Part shown: in pieces, positions 34,052-42,544 of the stretch
Position numbering within the stretch: the stretch's first letter is position 1
Layout of the letters: every line of letters starts with the position of its first letter
Assembly: GCA_022703485.1 (NCBI GenBank)
Contig: JAKLDO010000017.1
Span: 1 to 44,520, forward strand
Source: a bacterium
Lineage (GTDB): Bacteria; UBP6; UBA1177
DNA length: 44,520 nt
Direction of reading: 5' to 3'
The notes under the pieces: model-generated
What the model saw: the letters and a program-made list of their open reading frames with translations, nothing else
The model's database searches: none
Told to the model about the DNA's origin: nothing
Translations under genes and position numbers: made by a program

Positions 34052-34483
34052 TCAGATCAAAGCAGTGGAGTCCATTTCAAAATAAGGAAGTCCTGTCATC
34101 TGGCAGATCCCGCCGCCGGTTATGGTAAATCCATGTTTCCGATAGAATCGTACTGCATTGATATTGTTTTCATAGACCTGAAGGCGCAAAGATACCTTTT
34201 TTTCCAGTACACTTTTTAAAAGAGCGGAGCCTATCCCTCTTTTCCAGTGTTTCGGATCAACGAACAATCCTTCAATGAAATCATGGGAAACTGAAATAAT
34301 TCCAAGCACTCTGCCATTTTCCTCAAACACGGTGTTCTCACATTTATGAAGCGTTTCATTTATATATAGAAGACTGTCTTTTGAAAAGTGTCCGGATGAC
34401 ACGGCAAGTCCGTTCTTTTCATTGGATCCGGCATATATCTTTTTTATCTGAGGAATATCTGCGGATCTCAGGTGTCTTATCAT
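34052..34483 (-). CDS. GNAT-family N-acetyltransferase
   Basis: The 143-residue protein has the acetyl-CoA loop KRGIGSALLKSVLEK (Q/RxxGxG/A type) and ends with the YENNINAVRFYRKHGF motif of GNAT enzymes such as RimI. Substrate unknown. Its ATG overlaps the upstream phosphotransferase gene by 4 nt; together they form a small two-gene operon. Confidence 0.85.
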   Translation of the reverse strand: MIRHLRSADIPQIKKIYAGSNEKNGLAVSSGHFSKDSLLYINETLHKCENTVFEENGRVLGIISVSHDFIEGLFVDPKHWKRGIGSALLKSVLEKKVSLRLQVYENNINAVRFYRKHGFTITGGGICQMTGLPYFEMDSTALI

Positions 34484-35397
34484 AGCATTCCTGCAAGTTT
34501 TCTGAGGTATTTCACCTCACGGTCCATCATGCCGGTGTCTCTATCGTTCATCCATTCGTTCAACCAGCCCGAGAATCTGAAAAGAAGGATGAACCTGATG
34601 AATTCCTCAAATTTATAGTGCTTGAAAAGCTTATTAAATTTAATGGTTTGTAGAAAATTCTTCACAAATTCACGGTCAAATGCATCCCAGCTTTCAAAGC
34701 CGGCACAACCGACAATGTTCGCAATGTCTGTCAAAGGGTGACGGTATCCCGAAAATTCCCAGTCGATCACAGAAACAGGTGTTTTTTCGCGCCACAGAAT
34801 GTTCAGCGGGTGATAGTCTCCGTGACAGAAAAGCGATCTTAAGCCGATATCGGGTTTTCTAAGTATTTCTTCAACAATATCGATCACATCCTTTATTTCG
34901 TTCTGTATCTCAGGATATGAGCGCTCTATCTTCAGGATCAGGTTCCCTGTGTGCTCTGCAAGTGAAAAGCCGGGGAGCATATCGTTCATTTTAAGGTTTT
35001 TGGTCACTTCATAAAGCTGCAGCAATGTCTCCGCCGCTTTTTCGCCCATTTCCCCGTCGTTGAGATAATGGGGTCTTTTCAGCGTATCGTTTTTGATGAA
35101 AGGCTGCACCATCCATGCCCTGTTCCTGAACTCGCAGACGCTCAGCCCGTCTCTGTTTTTAAGATAAGGGGTACATTCCTTAAATCCGGCATTGTTAATT
35201 ATGTCAATGTTTTCAGCTATTTTACGCTTCTTTTCAAGATTCCAGAAATGGTGCTTTTCAACAAGATATCTATCACCTTTTTTATCAAGCACCACAGCCC
35301 GGCCCGCCATCCTCGACGGTGCACCGTAAATGTCAGCTTCAACAGTTGACTGGAACTCAAGTCCCCATATTTCAAGCACTTCTCTGTAGATATCCAT
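34480..35397 (-). CDS. Phosphotransferase of the APH/choline kinase fold
   Basis: The 305-residue protein has the Brenner-type motif FCHGDYHPLNILW with catalytic Asp, and VIDWEFSG in place of the magnesium DFG/D motif. It lacks the signature of any aminoglycoside resistance class, and its closest look is to homoserine-kinase-II/choline-kinase-like proteins of unknown substrate. It is paired with the GNAT gene and is divergent from the nitronate monooxygenase gene. Confidence 0.85.
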   Translation of the reverse strand: MDIYREVLEIWGLEFQSTVEADIYGAPSRMAGRAVVLDKKGDRYLVEKHHFWNLEKKRKIAENIDIINNAGFKECTPYLKNRDGLSVCEFRNRAWMVQPFIKNDTLKRPHYLNDGEMGEKAAETLLQLYEVTKNLKMNDMLPGFSLAEHTGNLILKIERSYPEIQNEIKDVIDIVEEILRKPDIGLRSLFCHGDYHPLNILWREKTPVSVIDWEFSGYRHPLTDIANIVGCAGFESWDAFDREFVKNFLQTIKFNKLFKHYKFEEFIRFILLFRFSGWLNEWMNDRDTGMMDREVKYLRKLAGML

Positions 35398-35489
35398 GTT
35401 AACCCCCTCATAAGTGTCCGGTAATGTTAACAGAAACAGGTCAGGATATCAATTATATCGTTTAACTGACACCCGAGTTCAGTTTTTAT

Positions 35490-35517
35490 TTGCTTTACGG
35501 AAAAAATGATCTATGCT
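35490..35517 (+). promoter_or_regulatory. Possible promoter of the nitronate monooxygenase-like gene
   Basis: TTGCTT (35490-35495), 16 nt, TATGCT (35512-35517), 37 nt before the chosen start. On the other strand a TATAAT at 35457-35452 could serve the phosphotransferase gene, with no clear -35. Confidence 0.4.
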
Positions 35518-35554
35518 CTCACCGTGTTGAGTCATAAAAAGCATGGAGAAACAG

Positions 35555-36967
35555 ATGAACTTTATGGCAAATATCGAATCCAAATACAATGAGCTTAAGG
35601 AAAAATATTCGCAGAACTGTGTAATTCCCAGACTGAAGATAGGCAATAAATCGGCTGATGTGGCGATAATTCAGGGCGGAATGGGTGTGGGGATATCTCT
35701 TTCAGGGCTGGCATCGGCCGTTGCAAGGGAAGGCGGCATCGGAGTGATCGCGGCAAATGCGATAGGGATGATCGAGCCTGATTATTTCCAGGGACATATC
35801 GAAGCCAATGTCAGGGCTCTGCGAAAAGAGATAAGAAGATCAAGAGAGTCGGGAACGGGTCTGATAGGTGTGAATATAATGGTCGCAGTCGACTGTTTTC
35901 AGGAACTTCTTCATGCTGCGATAGAGGAGAAGGTCGATCTTCTGTTCCTCGGTGCAGGTCTTCCGATAAAAAACATTCCCGTTGAAAAAATAAGGGCGGC
36001 GGGTGTCGCAGTCGTTCCGATAGTGAGTTCGGGAAGGGCGGCAAAACTTATATTCAAGTCATGGGAAAAATCATATAACGACATTCCGGACGGCGTTGTT
36101 GTTGAAGGCCCCAAAGCCGGCGGACATCTCGGTTTCAAATATGAGCAGATACACGATCCCGCTTTCCAGCTTGAAGTGATAGTGCCTGAAGTAGTTGAAT
36201 CTCTTAAAGAATTTGAGATCAGGCACGGTCGCGAGATACCTGTTGTGGCAGCAGGGGGGATCTTCACAGGTGAGGATATCTATAATTTTTTCAAGCTCGG
36301 TGCTAAAGGTGTCCAGCTTGGAACAAGATTTGTTGCGACCTATGAATGTGATGCCGATATAAGATTTAAGGAAGCGTATGTTGCCGCTAAAGAAGAGGAT
36401 GTGACGATAATTGCAAGCCCTGTCGGTCTTCCGGGAAGAGCCATAAACAATGTTTTTCTCAAGGAAGTGGCGGAAGGGGTGAAAAAATATTTCAGATGTC
36501 CTTCAAGATGCCTTGAAAGCTGCGGCGCGAAAGATGCAAGATACTGTATTTCCGAAGCTCTTGACAGCGCAAGAAAAGGTGAACTTGATAACGGTTTCGC
36601 CTTTGCAGGATCGAATGTCTACAGAGTTGGATCAATAGTTCCCGTGAAAGATCTGATGAGCTCGCTGAAAAATCAGTATACAATGGCGGCGATATGCGAT
36701 TCTTTGAAGACCGAATATGACAGAATGGCTGAAAAGCTTGCCGCGAAAAGGGATGAATACGGAAAAGCGCTTACAATAGCCGCTAATGAACTTCAGGAAT
36801 CCATGAAAAAGACGACGCTTGAGAGCGAGCTGAAGTTCAAAGCTAAAATGGAATCGATAAGTGAAAGCATAGAGCAGGCAAAAGTTGAATATAATGCAAT
36901 GCTCGAAAGGCTTTCTGAACTTAAAGAAGAGCTTGCGCTTGCAAGTGCGGAGCTGTCAGCGGTCTAG
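35555..36967 (+). CDS. Nitronate monooxygenase / FabK-like flavoprotein with a C-terminal coiled-coil
   Basis: The 470-residue protein has a FMN-binding TIM barrel: IIQGGMGVGISLSGLA, VVEGPKAGGHLGF (GGH loop), VVAAGGIFTG and GVQLGTRFVAT. These are typical of 2-nitropropane dioxygenase/nitronate monooxygenases and of enoyl-ACP reductase FabK. A cluster FRCPSRCLESCGAKDARYCI at about 315-334, common in members from anaerobes, could bind metal or an Fe-S cluster. After about residue 380 it continues with a coiled-coil of roughly 90 residues. The start 35555 has GGAG 6 nt upstream; the ATG at 35543 has none. Confidence 0.85.
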   Translation: MNFMANIESKYNELKEKYSQNCVIPRLKIGNKSADVAIIQGGMGVGISLSGLASAVAREGGIGVIAANAIGMIEPDYFQGHIEANVRALRKEIRRSRESGTGLIGVNIMVAVDCFQELLHAAIEEKVDLLFLGAGLPIKNIPVEKIRAAGVAVVPIVSSGRAAKLIFKSWEKSYNDIPDGVVVEGPKAGGHLGFKYEQIHDPAFQLEVIVPEVVESLKEFEIRHGREIPVVAAGGIFTGEDIYNFFKLGAKGVQLGTRFVATYECDADIRFKEAYVAAKEEDVTIIASPVGLPGRAINNVFLKEVAEGVKKYFRCPSRCLESCGAKDARYCISEALDSARKGELDNGFAFAGSNVYRVGSIVPVKDLMSSLKNQYTMAAICDSLKTEYDRMAEKLAAKRDEYGKALTIAANELQESMKKTTLESELKFKAKMESISESIEQAKVEYNAMLERLSELKEELALASAELSAV

Positions 36968-37383
36968 TTTTTTCTCAATTTTTCAAGCCACTTTGCCGCC
37001 CATTCTTTTTTTCTGACAATTGCAAGATATGTGAGAAGTTCTTCAGCATTGTTGAAAATTATTCCTTCAATGTTGCTCAGTCTGTCGAAATGGCATCCGT
37101 CCTCGATAGGAGGATAGTCCCGGCAGGGATCGGGACGGACTTCATAGATGTCACAGCGGTTTGCGTCATTCAGATTCCTGCATTTCCCCATTACGAGGAT
37201 CGTCCAGTCCCTTCCTATTTTAAGTATTTTGATGTTCGGATTGAAAAGCCACCAGACAAGTTCATCAAAGCTGTTCTTCGATCTCGGTTCTTTCGGGATC
37301 TCTATCAGTACATAACGGCAGCACATTCCGTTGCAGAATTTGCAGTCGTCGCCGTTGAAATACATCTTCCTTCTATGTGACAT
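36964..37383 (-). CDS. YkgJ-family cysteine-cluster protein
   Basis: The 139-residue protein carries the family pattern of spaced cysteines: CKFCNGMCC, KCRNL, RCDIY and RPDPCRDYPP, thought to bind zinc or an Fe-S cluster. Function is unknown; some relatives are annotated as Fe-S oxidoreductases. It starts 3 nt after mraY and its stop overlaps that of the convergent flavoprotein gene by 4 nt. Confidence 0.85.
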   Translation of the reverse strand: MSHRRKMYFNGDDCKFCNGMCCRYVLIEIPKEPRSKNSFDELVWWLFNPNIKILKIGRDWTILVMGKCRNLNDANRCDIYEVRPDPCRDYPPIEDGCHFDRLSNIEGIIFNNAEELLTYLAIVRKKEWAAKWLEKLRKN

Positions 37384-37386
37384 GAA

Positions 37387-38481
37387 CTACCTGAACTTGA
37401 TAGTGATTATGGCAAGGGCCGCCATTATGGCCGAAACTATCCAGAATCTTGCCACTATCTTGGATTCAGCCATTCCCTGATGGTGATAATGGTGATGCAG
37501 GGGTGCCCGGAAAAGTATTCTGCGGTAATTCTTGAACCCGATGTTCTCCTGAACGAAAGTGGATGTTATCTCAATGACAAACACCGCTCCTGCTATTATG
37601 TAGATGACTTCCTGCCTGATAAGCACTGCCGCTGTTCCCATTGCTCCGCCGAGGAAAAGGCTTCCGAGGTCGCCCATGAAGACTTCGGCAGGATGAGTGT
37701 TGAACCACAGGAACCCCATGGCGGAACCGACAAGGGCCCCGCAGAAAACAGCTATCTCTCCTGAACCCGGAAGATAGAAGAAGAGAAGGTGTTTTGCCTG
37801 AATGAAGTTTCCCGTAATGTAGGCGAAAACGCCGATGACGATGAAAATGAATATGGCTGGAACTATCGCCAGTCCATCCATGCCGTCAGCGAAATTAACC
37901 GAATTCGCGGAATACACGATGATGAAAACTATCCAGATGGCTGTAAAAGCAACGCTGGAAAAGAGAAGGCCTTTCACAAACGGCACCTGAAATCCCGCCG
38001 CGATCTTGGCCGGAAGAGGTGATATCGCGGGATGGAGAATGAATACGGCGAGAAATACGCCGAAAAGTATCTGTATTGTGAACTTTGATATTCTTGAAAG
38101 CCCGAGATCCGGGTTCCTGTTCTTTATCTTGAGATAGTCGTCAATGCCTCCGAACAGCGCAAACCACAGAGAGCTGATGAGAAGCACGATGATATAAGGA
38201 TTAGTGAGATCGCACCACAGAAGGACGTTCCCGAGCCCGGTGATGACCATTATCAGCCCTCCCATCATCGGAGTCCCTTTCTTTGACTGTGAATTTATAT
38301 CGCCGTAAGACCTTTCAAATGACCGGAAACCCTTTTTGTAAAGGAGTTTTATCAAAGGTCTGCCGATGAGAAGAGTGACGAAGAACGCGGCGACGAAAGC
38401 GATAAGCGCCCTTGATGTTATATATTTGAAAACTGCCGGACCGCCGGCTTTGTACATTGACTGGAAGATGTAATAGAACAT
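37387..38481 (-). CDS. mraY: Phospho-N-acetylmuramoyl-pentapeptide-transferase
   Basis: MraY makes lipid I at the inner membrane. The 364-residue multi-pass protein contains GTPMMGGLIM, FGGIDDYLKIK (catalytic Asp pair), NSVNFADGMDGLA, VFMGDLGSLFLGG and PLHHHYHHQGM. Its ATG shares one base with the stop of the upstream murG-HEAT gene (TAATG), so the two are coupled. In most genomes mraY lies in the dcw cluster after murF; here the order is murG-mraY-ykgJ with no other wall genes. Confidence 0.97.
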   Translation of the reverse strand: MFYYIFQSMYKAGGPAVFKYITSRALIAFVAAFFVTLLIGRPLIKLLYKKGFRSFERSYGDINSQSKKGTPMMGGLIMVITGLGNVLLWCDLTNPYIIVLLISSLWFALFGGIDDYLKIKNRNPDLGLSRISKFTIQILFGVFLAVFILHPAISPLPAKIAAGFQVPFVKGLLFSSVAFTAIWIVFIIVYSANSVNFADGMDGLAIVPAIFIFIVIGVFAYITGNFIQAKHLLFFYLPGSGEIAVFCGALVGSAMGFLWFNTHPAEVFMGDLGSLFLGGAMGTAAVLIRQEVIYIIAGAVFVIEITSTFVQENIGFKNYRRILFRAPLHHHYHHQGMAESKIVARFWIVSAIMAALAIITIKFR

Positions 38482-40487
38482 TATTGCTCCTCCTCAGACA
38501 TTGATATCGCTTTCCTGCTGGTGTTGAACTGCTGTTTCAGCTCATAGTGGGTGAGATATCCGTCGCTTGTTATAAGGACTTTATCCATCTCGACCAGAGC
38601 CGCGGTCTTTGAAATGATCTTTCTTTCGACAGATTTCTCAAATGCCGCAAACACCGCCTGTCTGACTTTCCAGACCTGATCATAATAACAGCGGCCCATC
38701 AGACCGGTGAACAGATCGCCGTCGGTGCATATCCCGCCGAGAGCAAGAATGGATTCCACCCGCACTTCAAAGCAATGGTCGTTGAGCCCTTTTGCGAGTT
38801 TATCGGTGAGCATTTTCCTTTTTCCGTCATCGATATCCATATGCTTTGCCATGATCCGTGCACATTTTGCAGACATGTATCTCGCTTCGTAATAACTGTC
38901 CGACAATCCTTTTATGATCGCATCGAAAAGTTCTTCGCAGTGATCTTTATTTAGCGGACACAGCATGGAAAGTGCATCAAATGCATCCCTTCTCACGAAA
39001 GGTTTCTCTTTCGGTGACACGGCCATTTTCAGTATCAGCGGCACTATTCTGTCGTAGTGACACAGTCCTGCCATTCTCAGAGCCCGTGATCTGAAAAGTA
39101 CATTTGAGCTTGAAAGATATGTGTCGAGCTTGTTAAAAAGAAGCCTCTGCTCATCTTCATCAAGTTCCGGTTCGCTGCCGCTGCGTACATTTTTCAGGAA
39201 CTGTTCAAGGGCAGTGGACGAGAGATTAAGTATTCTATCCTGCACGAGGGCTCCGCTTTCGGAAGGAGGTGTGAAATCCTTTTCCTTCAGAAGATAACGG
39301 ATGTAGTCTGTTATTATCTCTCCCGGATCTCCGGGGAATATGCCTGTAGCCGATTCCGCCATTTTTGAAAGTCTGGCAGGATCGTTTTTCAATTCAATGA
39401 TCTTTCCGGCAAGATCAGGACCGTTCACGAACGGAATGTTTATCCCGTTAAGAGGATCTGTCTGCTCGTAAAGGACTGTTGCCGCACCGGCTCTTTCGAT
39501 GTATCTTGCGTTACCGGTCTGGTGATCGCTGAAAATGCCGCTTATCGGTATTATTATGGAAGGTTTCGCCTGTCTGCACACTTCCATGATGGAGCCTGCT
39601 CCTGCTCTTATGATAACAAGGTCTGACGCGGCGTAGTAAAGTCCCATGTTGTCTATGAAATCCCTGACGATATACCTTTTCTGGTCGAAACCATCTTTCC
39701 AGATCTCTTTAAGTCTTGAATTGACATCTTCATATCCGTTATATCCTGCTGAGCCTTCGCCGAAAGGTTTTCCTGTACCGTGGATTATGTAGATGTCTTT
39801 ATCTGCAAGCAGGGTTTTTGACGCATCGGCAAGGGCCCTGTTGATAGTCCTTGCTCCCTGTGAACCTCCGAAAGCGAGTATCACGAATGCATTTTCGGGA
39901 ATTCCGAGCTCGATCCTTGCAGTTTTTCTGTCGCCTGCCGATATCGAGCCTCGAACAGGATAACCTGAATAGAACCCTTTGCCTTTCGGGAGGCATTTTA
40001 TCGTTTCGCCAAATGATACTGCGACTGCATCAGCGGCTCTTGCCGCCCATTTGTTCATTTTGCCGGGATGCACATTCGATTCGTGTATCAGTATTTTTGT
40101 CCTGAAAAGCCCGAACGATAATTTTCTCAGAAGGAACGCCGTGAAAACTATCGGTGCACTGACATACCCGCCGGTCGCGAAAACGACATCGGGACGGAAC
40201 TTGAGGAGTATGAATTTCGCCTTGATCATTCCGGTGAGAAGGGAGAACAGGAACTTTATCATCTTTACCGGTGATCTTTCGGGGAACGGTGCGCTGTTCA
40301 CGAATTTAATAGGAATGCCGGCCTTGGGGACCATTATACCCTCGGCCTTGTTCTTTACACCGACATAAAGTATCTGAGCATCAGGATACCGCTGTTTCAC
40401 AACCGCTGCTACTGCAAGTGCCGGACTTACATGCCCGCCGCTGCCGCCGCCTGTGAAAATGAATCTTTTAGGTTTCACGCCAGCCAT
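38481..40487 (-). CDS. murG: MurG (lipid II synthase) fused to a C-terminal HEAT-repeat-like domain
   Basis: MurG adds GlcNAc to lipid I to give lipid II. Residues 1-402 form a full enzyme: FTGGGSGGHV (11-20), ATGGYVSAP, HESNVHPGKMNKW (135-147), AFGGSQGARTIN (205-216), RAGAGSIMEV (294-303) and DHQTGNARYI (321-330). Residues 403-668 are an extension, of which about 460-625 look like tandem two-helix HEAT repeats: NVLFRSRALRMAGL, PFVRRDAFDALSML, YYEARYMSAKCARI, CFEVRVESILALGG and VWKVRQAVFAAFE. Typical MurG ends near residue 360. The start 40487 has GGAG 5 nt upstream; an ATG at 40520 lacks one. No frameshift or internal stop separates the parts. Confidence 0.93.
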   Translation of the reverse strand: MAGVKPKRFIFTGGGSGGHVSPALAVAAVVKQRYPDAQILYVGVKNKAEGIMVPKAGIPIKFVNSAPFPERSPVKMIKFLFSLLTGMIKAKFILLKFRPDVVFATGGYVSAPIVFTAFLLRKLSFGLFRTKILIHESNVHPGKMNKWAARAADAVAVSFGETIKCLPKGKGFYSGYPVRGSISAGDRKTARIELGIPENAFVILAFGGSQGARTINRALADASKTLLADKDIYIIHGTGKPFGEGSAGYNGYEDVNSRLKEIWKDGFDQKRYIVRDFIDNMGLYYAASDLVIIRAGAGSIMEVCRQAKPSIIIPISGIFSDHQTGNARYIERAGAATVLYEQTDPLNGINIPFVNGPDLAGKIIELKNDPARLSKMAESATGIFPGDPGEIITDYIRYLLKEKDFTPPSESGALVQDRILNLSSTALEQFLKNVRSGSEPELDEDEQRLLFNKLDTYLSSSNVLFRSRALRMAGLCHYDRIVPLILKMAVSPKEKPFVRRDAFDALSMLCPLNKDHCEELFDAIIKGLSDSYYEARYMSAKCARIMAKHMDIDDGKRKMLTDKLAKGLNDHCFEVRVESILALGGICTDGDLFTGLMGRCYYDQVWKVRQAVFAAFEKSVERKIISKTAALVEMDKVLITSDGYLTHYELKQQFNTSRKAISMSEEEQ

Positions 40488-40593
40488 ATTTTCTCCATCA
40501 GTTACCCGTACAATTCGCAAAAACTTATCAGATAGAAGAAATAATACAATATTTTGGAGTTACACTGTGAGAAAAACTTTTGAGAGAAATGAT

Positions 40594-40629
40594 CTATAAT
40601 TGAACAATTGAACAACTGTTGAATTATAG
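40594..40629. promoter_or_regulatory. Near-perfect inverted repeat with divergent -10-like boxes
   Basis: CTATAATTGAACA (40594-40606) and TGTTGAATTATAG (40617-40629) are reverse complements at 12 of 13 positions with a 10-nt spacer. Each arm contains TATAAT, one pointing right (40595-40600) and one left (40628-40623). It lies 107 nt upstream of murG and 188 nt upstream of the lipoprotein gene. No good -35 is seen for either, so an operator or hairpin is equally possible. Confidence 0.5.
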
Positions 40630-40684
40630 TGTTTTGGATTTGACTCTATTTTGAGATTCTGGTAACCTCGTTTTGTTAAAATAA

Positions 40685-40804
40685 CTCATCCCCCGCCTTT
40701 CGGTAAACTCAAGGCGCACCCCTTCTCTCTGAGGAAAGAAGGGGAGTTTTTAACCCTCTTTTCATTGAAGAGAGGGTGGGCTGAGTTTACGAAGACCGGG
40801 TGAG
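40685..40804. repeat. Nested hairpin repeat upstream of Asp-rich lipoprotein 2
   Basis: Within 120 nt there are three simple hairpins: CGCCTT/AAGGCG (40694-40699 and 40711-40716), CCCCTTCT/AGAAGGGG (40719-40726 and 40737-40744) and CCCTCT/AGAGGG (40754-40759 and 40771-40776). They are enclosed by an outer 9-bp pair GTAAACTCA/TGAGTTTAC (40703-40711 and 40782-40790). The C-rich and G-rich arms resemble the repeats at 19086 and 42464. The rest of the 40488-40684 gap is AT-rich and otherwise holds only the inverted repeat at 40594. Confidence 0.7.
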
Positions 40805-40817
40805 TTGGAGGTTTTTT

Positions 40818-42431
40818 ATGCGCAACATACTGATCATATTACTTTTATTTCTTTTCTGGTTATGCACTTCCTGCAATTCGGATAATCCAAAGAATGACAG
40901 TGATAATCTTCCGTTGAATGACATCGATTCTGTTGTCGGGGTTGACAAAGATTCTGTCGAAGTAATTGATTATGACTTGTCAGACGATTTATCCGACGAA
41001 GTCTTTGCAGAGTCGGATGAAACAGTTGATGATGACCTGTCCGACGAAGTTTTAACGGAGGCGGATAAAGATACCCTGATGGATGAAGATATCGAGACCC
41101 CTGATTATGATTATCCTGCCGGAACTGATGGCGATCCCGACTGTCCGAGTCTTCTCAATGCTGGATTCCCGTATAAAGATAATGATGGGAAATTGACATT
41201 CTGCCGCAAATGCGATCTCCCTGCTCCAGCGAATGATCAACAATGTGTCAGGAACCTGTGGGAAATGAATAACCGCAGGATTGTTGAAGAATATCCCAAT
41301 AAATACTGTTATCCTCTGCCGTGTGATGTTACAGAAAAAGCAATAAAAAATGATTCGTCCATACTTGGAAATTGTGATTTTGATGCTGAATCAAAAATAT
41401 ATCATGGTTCAACCGGTATCTTCAAACAGGGAGATATATGGGAAGGGAAGATAGGAATGTATGCCACGGCCGGGGAAGAAGTAGATGGTAAATACATAGT
41501 GAAAGGCTGTCTTCTATATGAAATAGATACTGAAAAGTATACTATGGTCTCATATGCATCAGAAAGAATGGCTTACAATCAGGACAGATTTCTTTTTGTT
41601 GCAGGAAACACATATGATTATAAGGGATATATATTATCAGCTAAAAAAGTTGAATCCGGTTGGAAATATGAGGTTGCATATGATGATGGAGTTTACCGCT
41701 CTAATTTTCTGTACCCACCTGCTGTCGGGAAAAATTATGTCATAATAAATATCCAGAAGGTAGATGAAACGGGTCCGCAGGAAGTACTTTACGCATCAGT
41801 AAATGACTGGCAGTGGAAGAAGCTTGGGGAAGGTTTGATATATTACCCGCATATTTTAGATGACATAGCTTTCTTTAATTACAATAATGCAATATGGGCA
41901 TGTGATCTTGGCAAATTACCAACAGATATCGCAACCGGTTGTAAGAAAGTGAGTAGGGATGGGGAAAAGGCTTCAGCTCCATTTCCCAAAAGAGGGAACA
42001 GCAGTCTTGTTGCATACATCGGAGGTAGCGGGTTAAATAAGTTTACAATTGCGGACCTTTCAAAAGATCCGATTGAATATACGGATCTGAATATTCAGCC
42101 GCAATCGCCAGATCTTATATCCTACACATCAGGACAATGGGACGGTGACATAATAGCTTTTTCTGAATTATACCAGTTCTCACAGGTCGATGTAGATTAC
42201 CGTATGTGCTATTACTCAATAAGCAAAGATAAAAAAGTGTGTTTTCCTAATCCCAGTCCGTACGGTAACCGGATGGGGTATATATTCGGCGGAGTGGAAG
42301 GGAAATACATTACATATCAGCCGACAGGAGCATTGGTGCTTAAGGATATGGAATGTTACTGTAAAGAATATCCCGACCAGTGCCTTTATGATGAGTACAT
42401 GCCTGAAGAAGCGCCGGTGTATGTCTATTGA
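40818..42431 (+). CDS. Asp-rich lipoprotein, paralogue 2
   Basis: The 537-residue protein opens MRNILIILLLFLFWLC, then NSDNPKNDSDN and an acidic linker to about residue 90 with an internal near-repeat (DDLSDEVFAESDE, DDLSDEVLTEADK). The secreted domain has several cysteines (CRKCDLPAP, KYCYPLPC, GNCDFD) and strand-rich units such as VKGCLLYEIDTEKYTMVSY, fitting a propeller-like fold. It ends LVLKDMECYCKEYPDQCL, as in the 19183 paralogue, and has the same 1614-nt length. TTGGAGG lies upstream of the ATG at 40818; the ATG at 40800 is inside the repeat. Function unknown; predicted surface-exposed. Confidence 0.8.
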   Translation: MRNILIILLLFLFWLCTSCNSDNPKNDSDNLPLNDIDSVVGVDKDSVEVIDYDLSDDLSDEVFAESDETVDDDLSDEVLTEADKDTLMDEDIETPDYDYPAGTDGDPDCPSLLNAGFPYKDNDGKLTFCRKCDLPAPANDQQCVRNLWEMNNRRIVEEYPNKYCYPLPCDVTEKAIKNDSSILGNCDFDAESKIYHGSTGIFKQGDIWEGKIGMYATAGEEVDGKYIVKGCLLYEIDTEKYTMVSYASERMAYNQDRFLFVAGNTYDYKGYILSAKKVESGWKYEVAYDDGVYRSNFLYPPAVGKNYVIINIQKVDETGPQEVLYASVNDWQWKKLGEGLIYYPHILDDIAFFNYNNAIWACDLGKLPTDIATGCKKVSRDGEKASAPFPKRGNSSLVAYIGGSGLNKFTIADLSKDPIEYTDLNIQPQSPDLISYTSGQWDGDIIAFSELYQFSQVDVDYRMCYYSISKDKKVCFPNPSPYGNRMGYIFGGVEGKYITYQPTGALVLKDMECYCKEYPDQCLYDEYMPEEAPVYVY

Positions 42432-42463
42432 AAACAAGGAAAAAGAGAAAAGGAAATAAAAGT

Positions 42464-42515
42464 CCCTTTCCTTTTTGAAGGGAAAGGGATTCAGGGATTG
42501 GGTTGGGAATTTACA
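42464..42515. repeat. Hairpin repeat downstream of Asp-rich lipoprotein 2
   Basis: CCCTTTCC (42464-42471) pairs with GGAAAGGG (42481-42488) across a 9-nt loop, followed by GGGATTCAGGGATTGGGTTGGG, which is the reverse-complement wording of the 19086 repeat. It may also stop transcription of the lipoprotein gene, but no T-run follows the stem. Confidence 0.65.
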
Positions 42516-42544
42516 TCAAGATCAAGGTCATAAATATTACTTAT

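Noticed and set aside
34480-35397. Reading the kinase-fold gene as aminoglycoside resistance
   Set aside because: Only general fold motifs are present and no class-specific residues; the context is not a resistance region.
42464-42488. Hairpin after the second lipoprotein gene as an intrinsic terminator
   Set aside because: The stem is good but is followed by GGATTCAGGG rather than a T-run; kept as a repeat instead.
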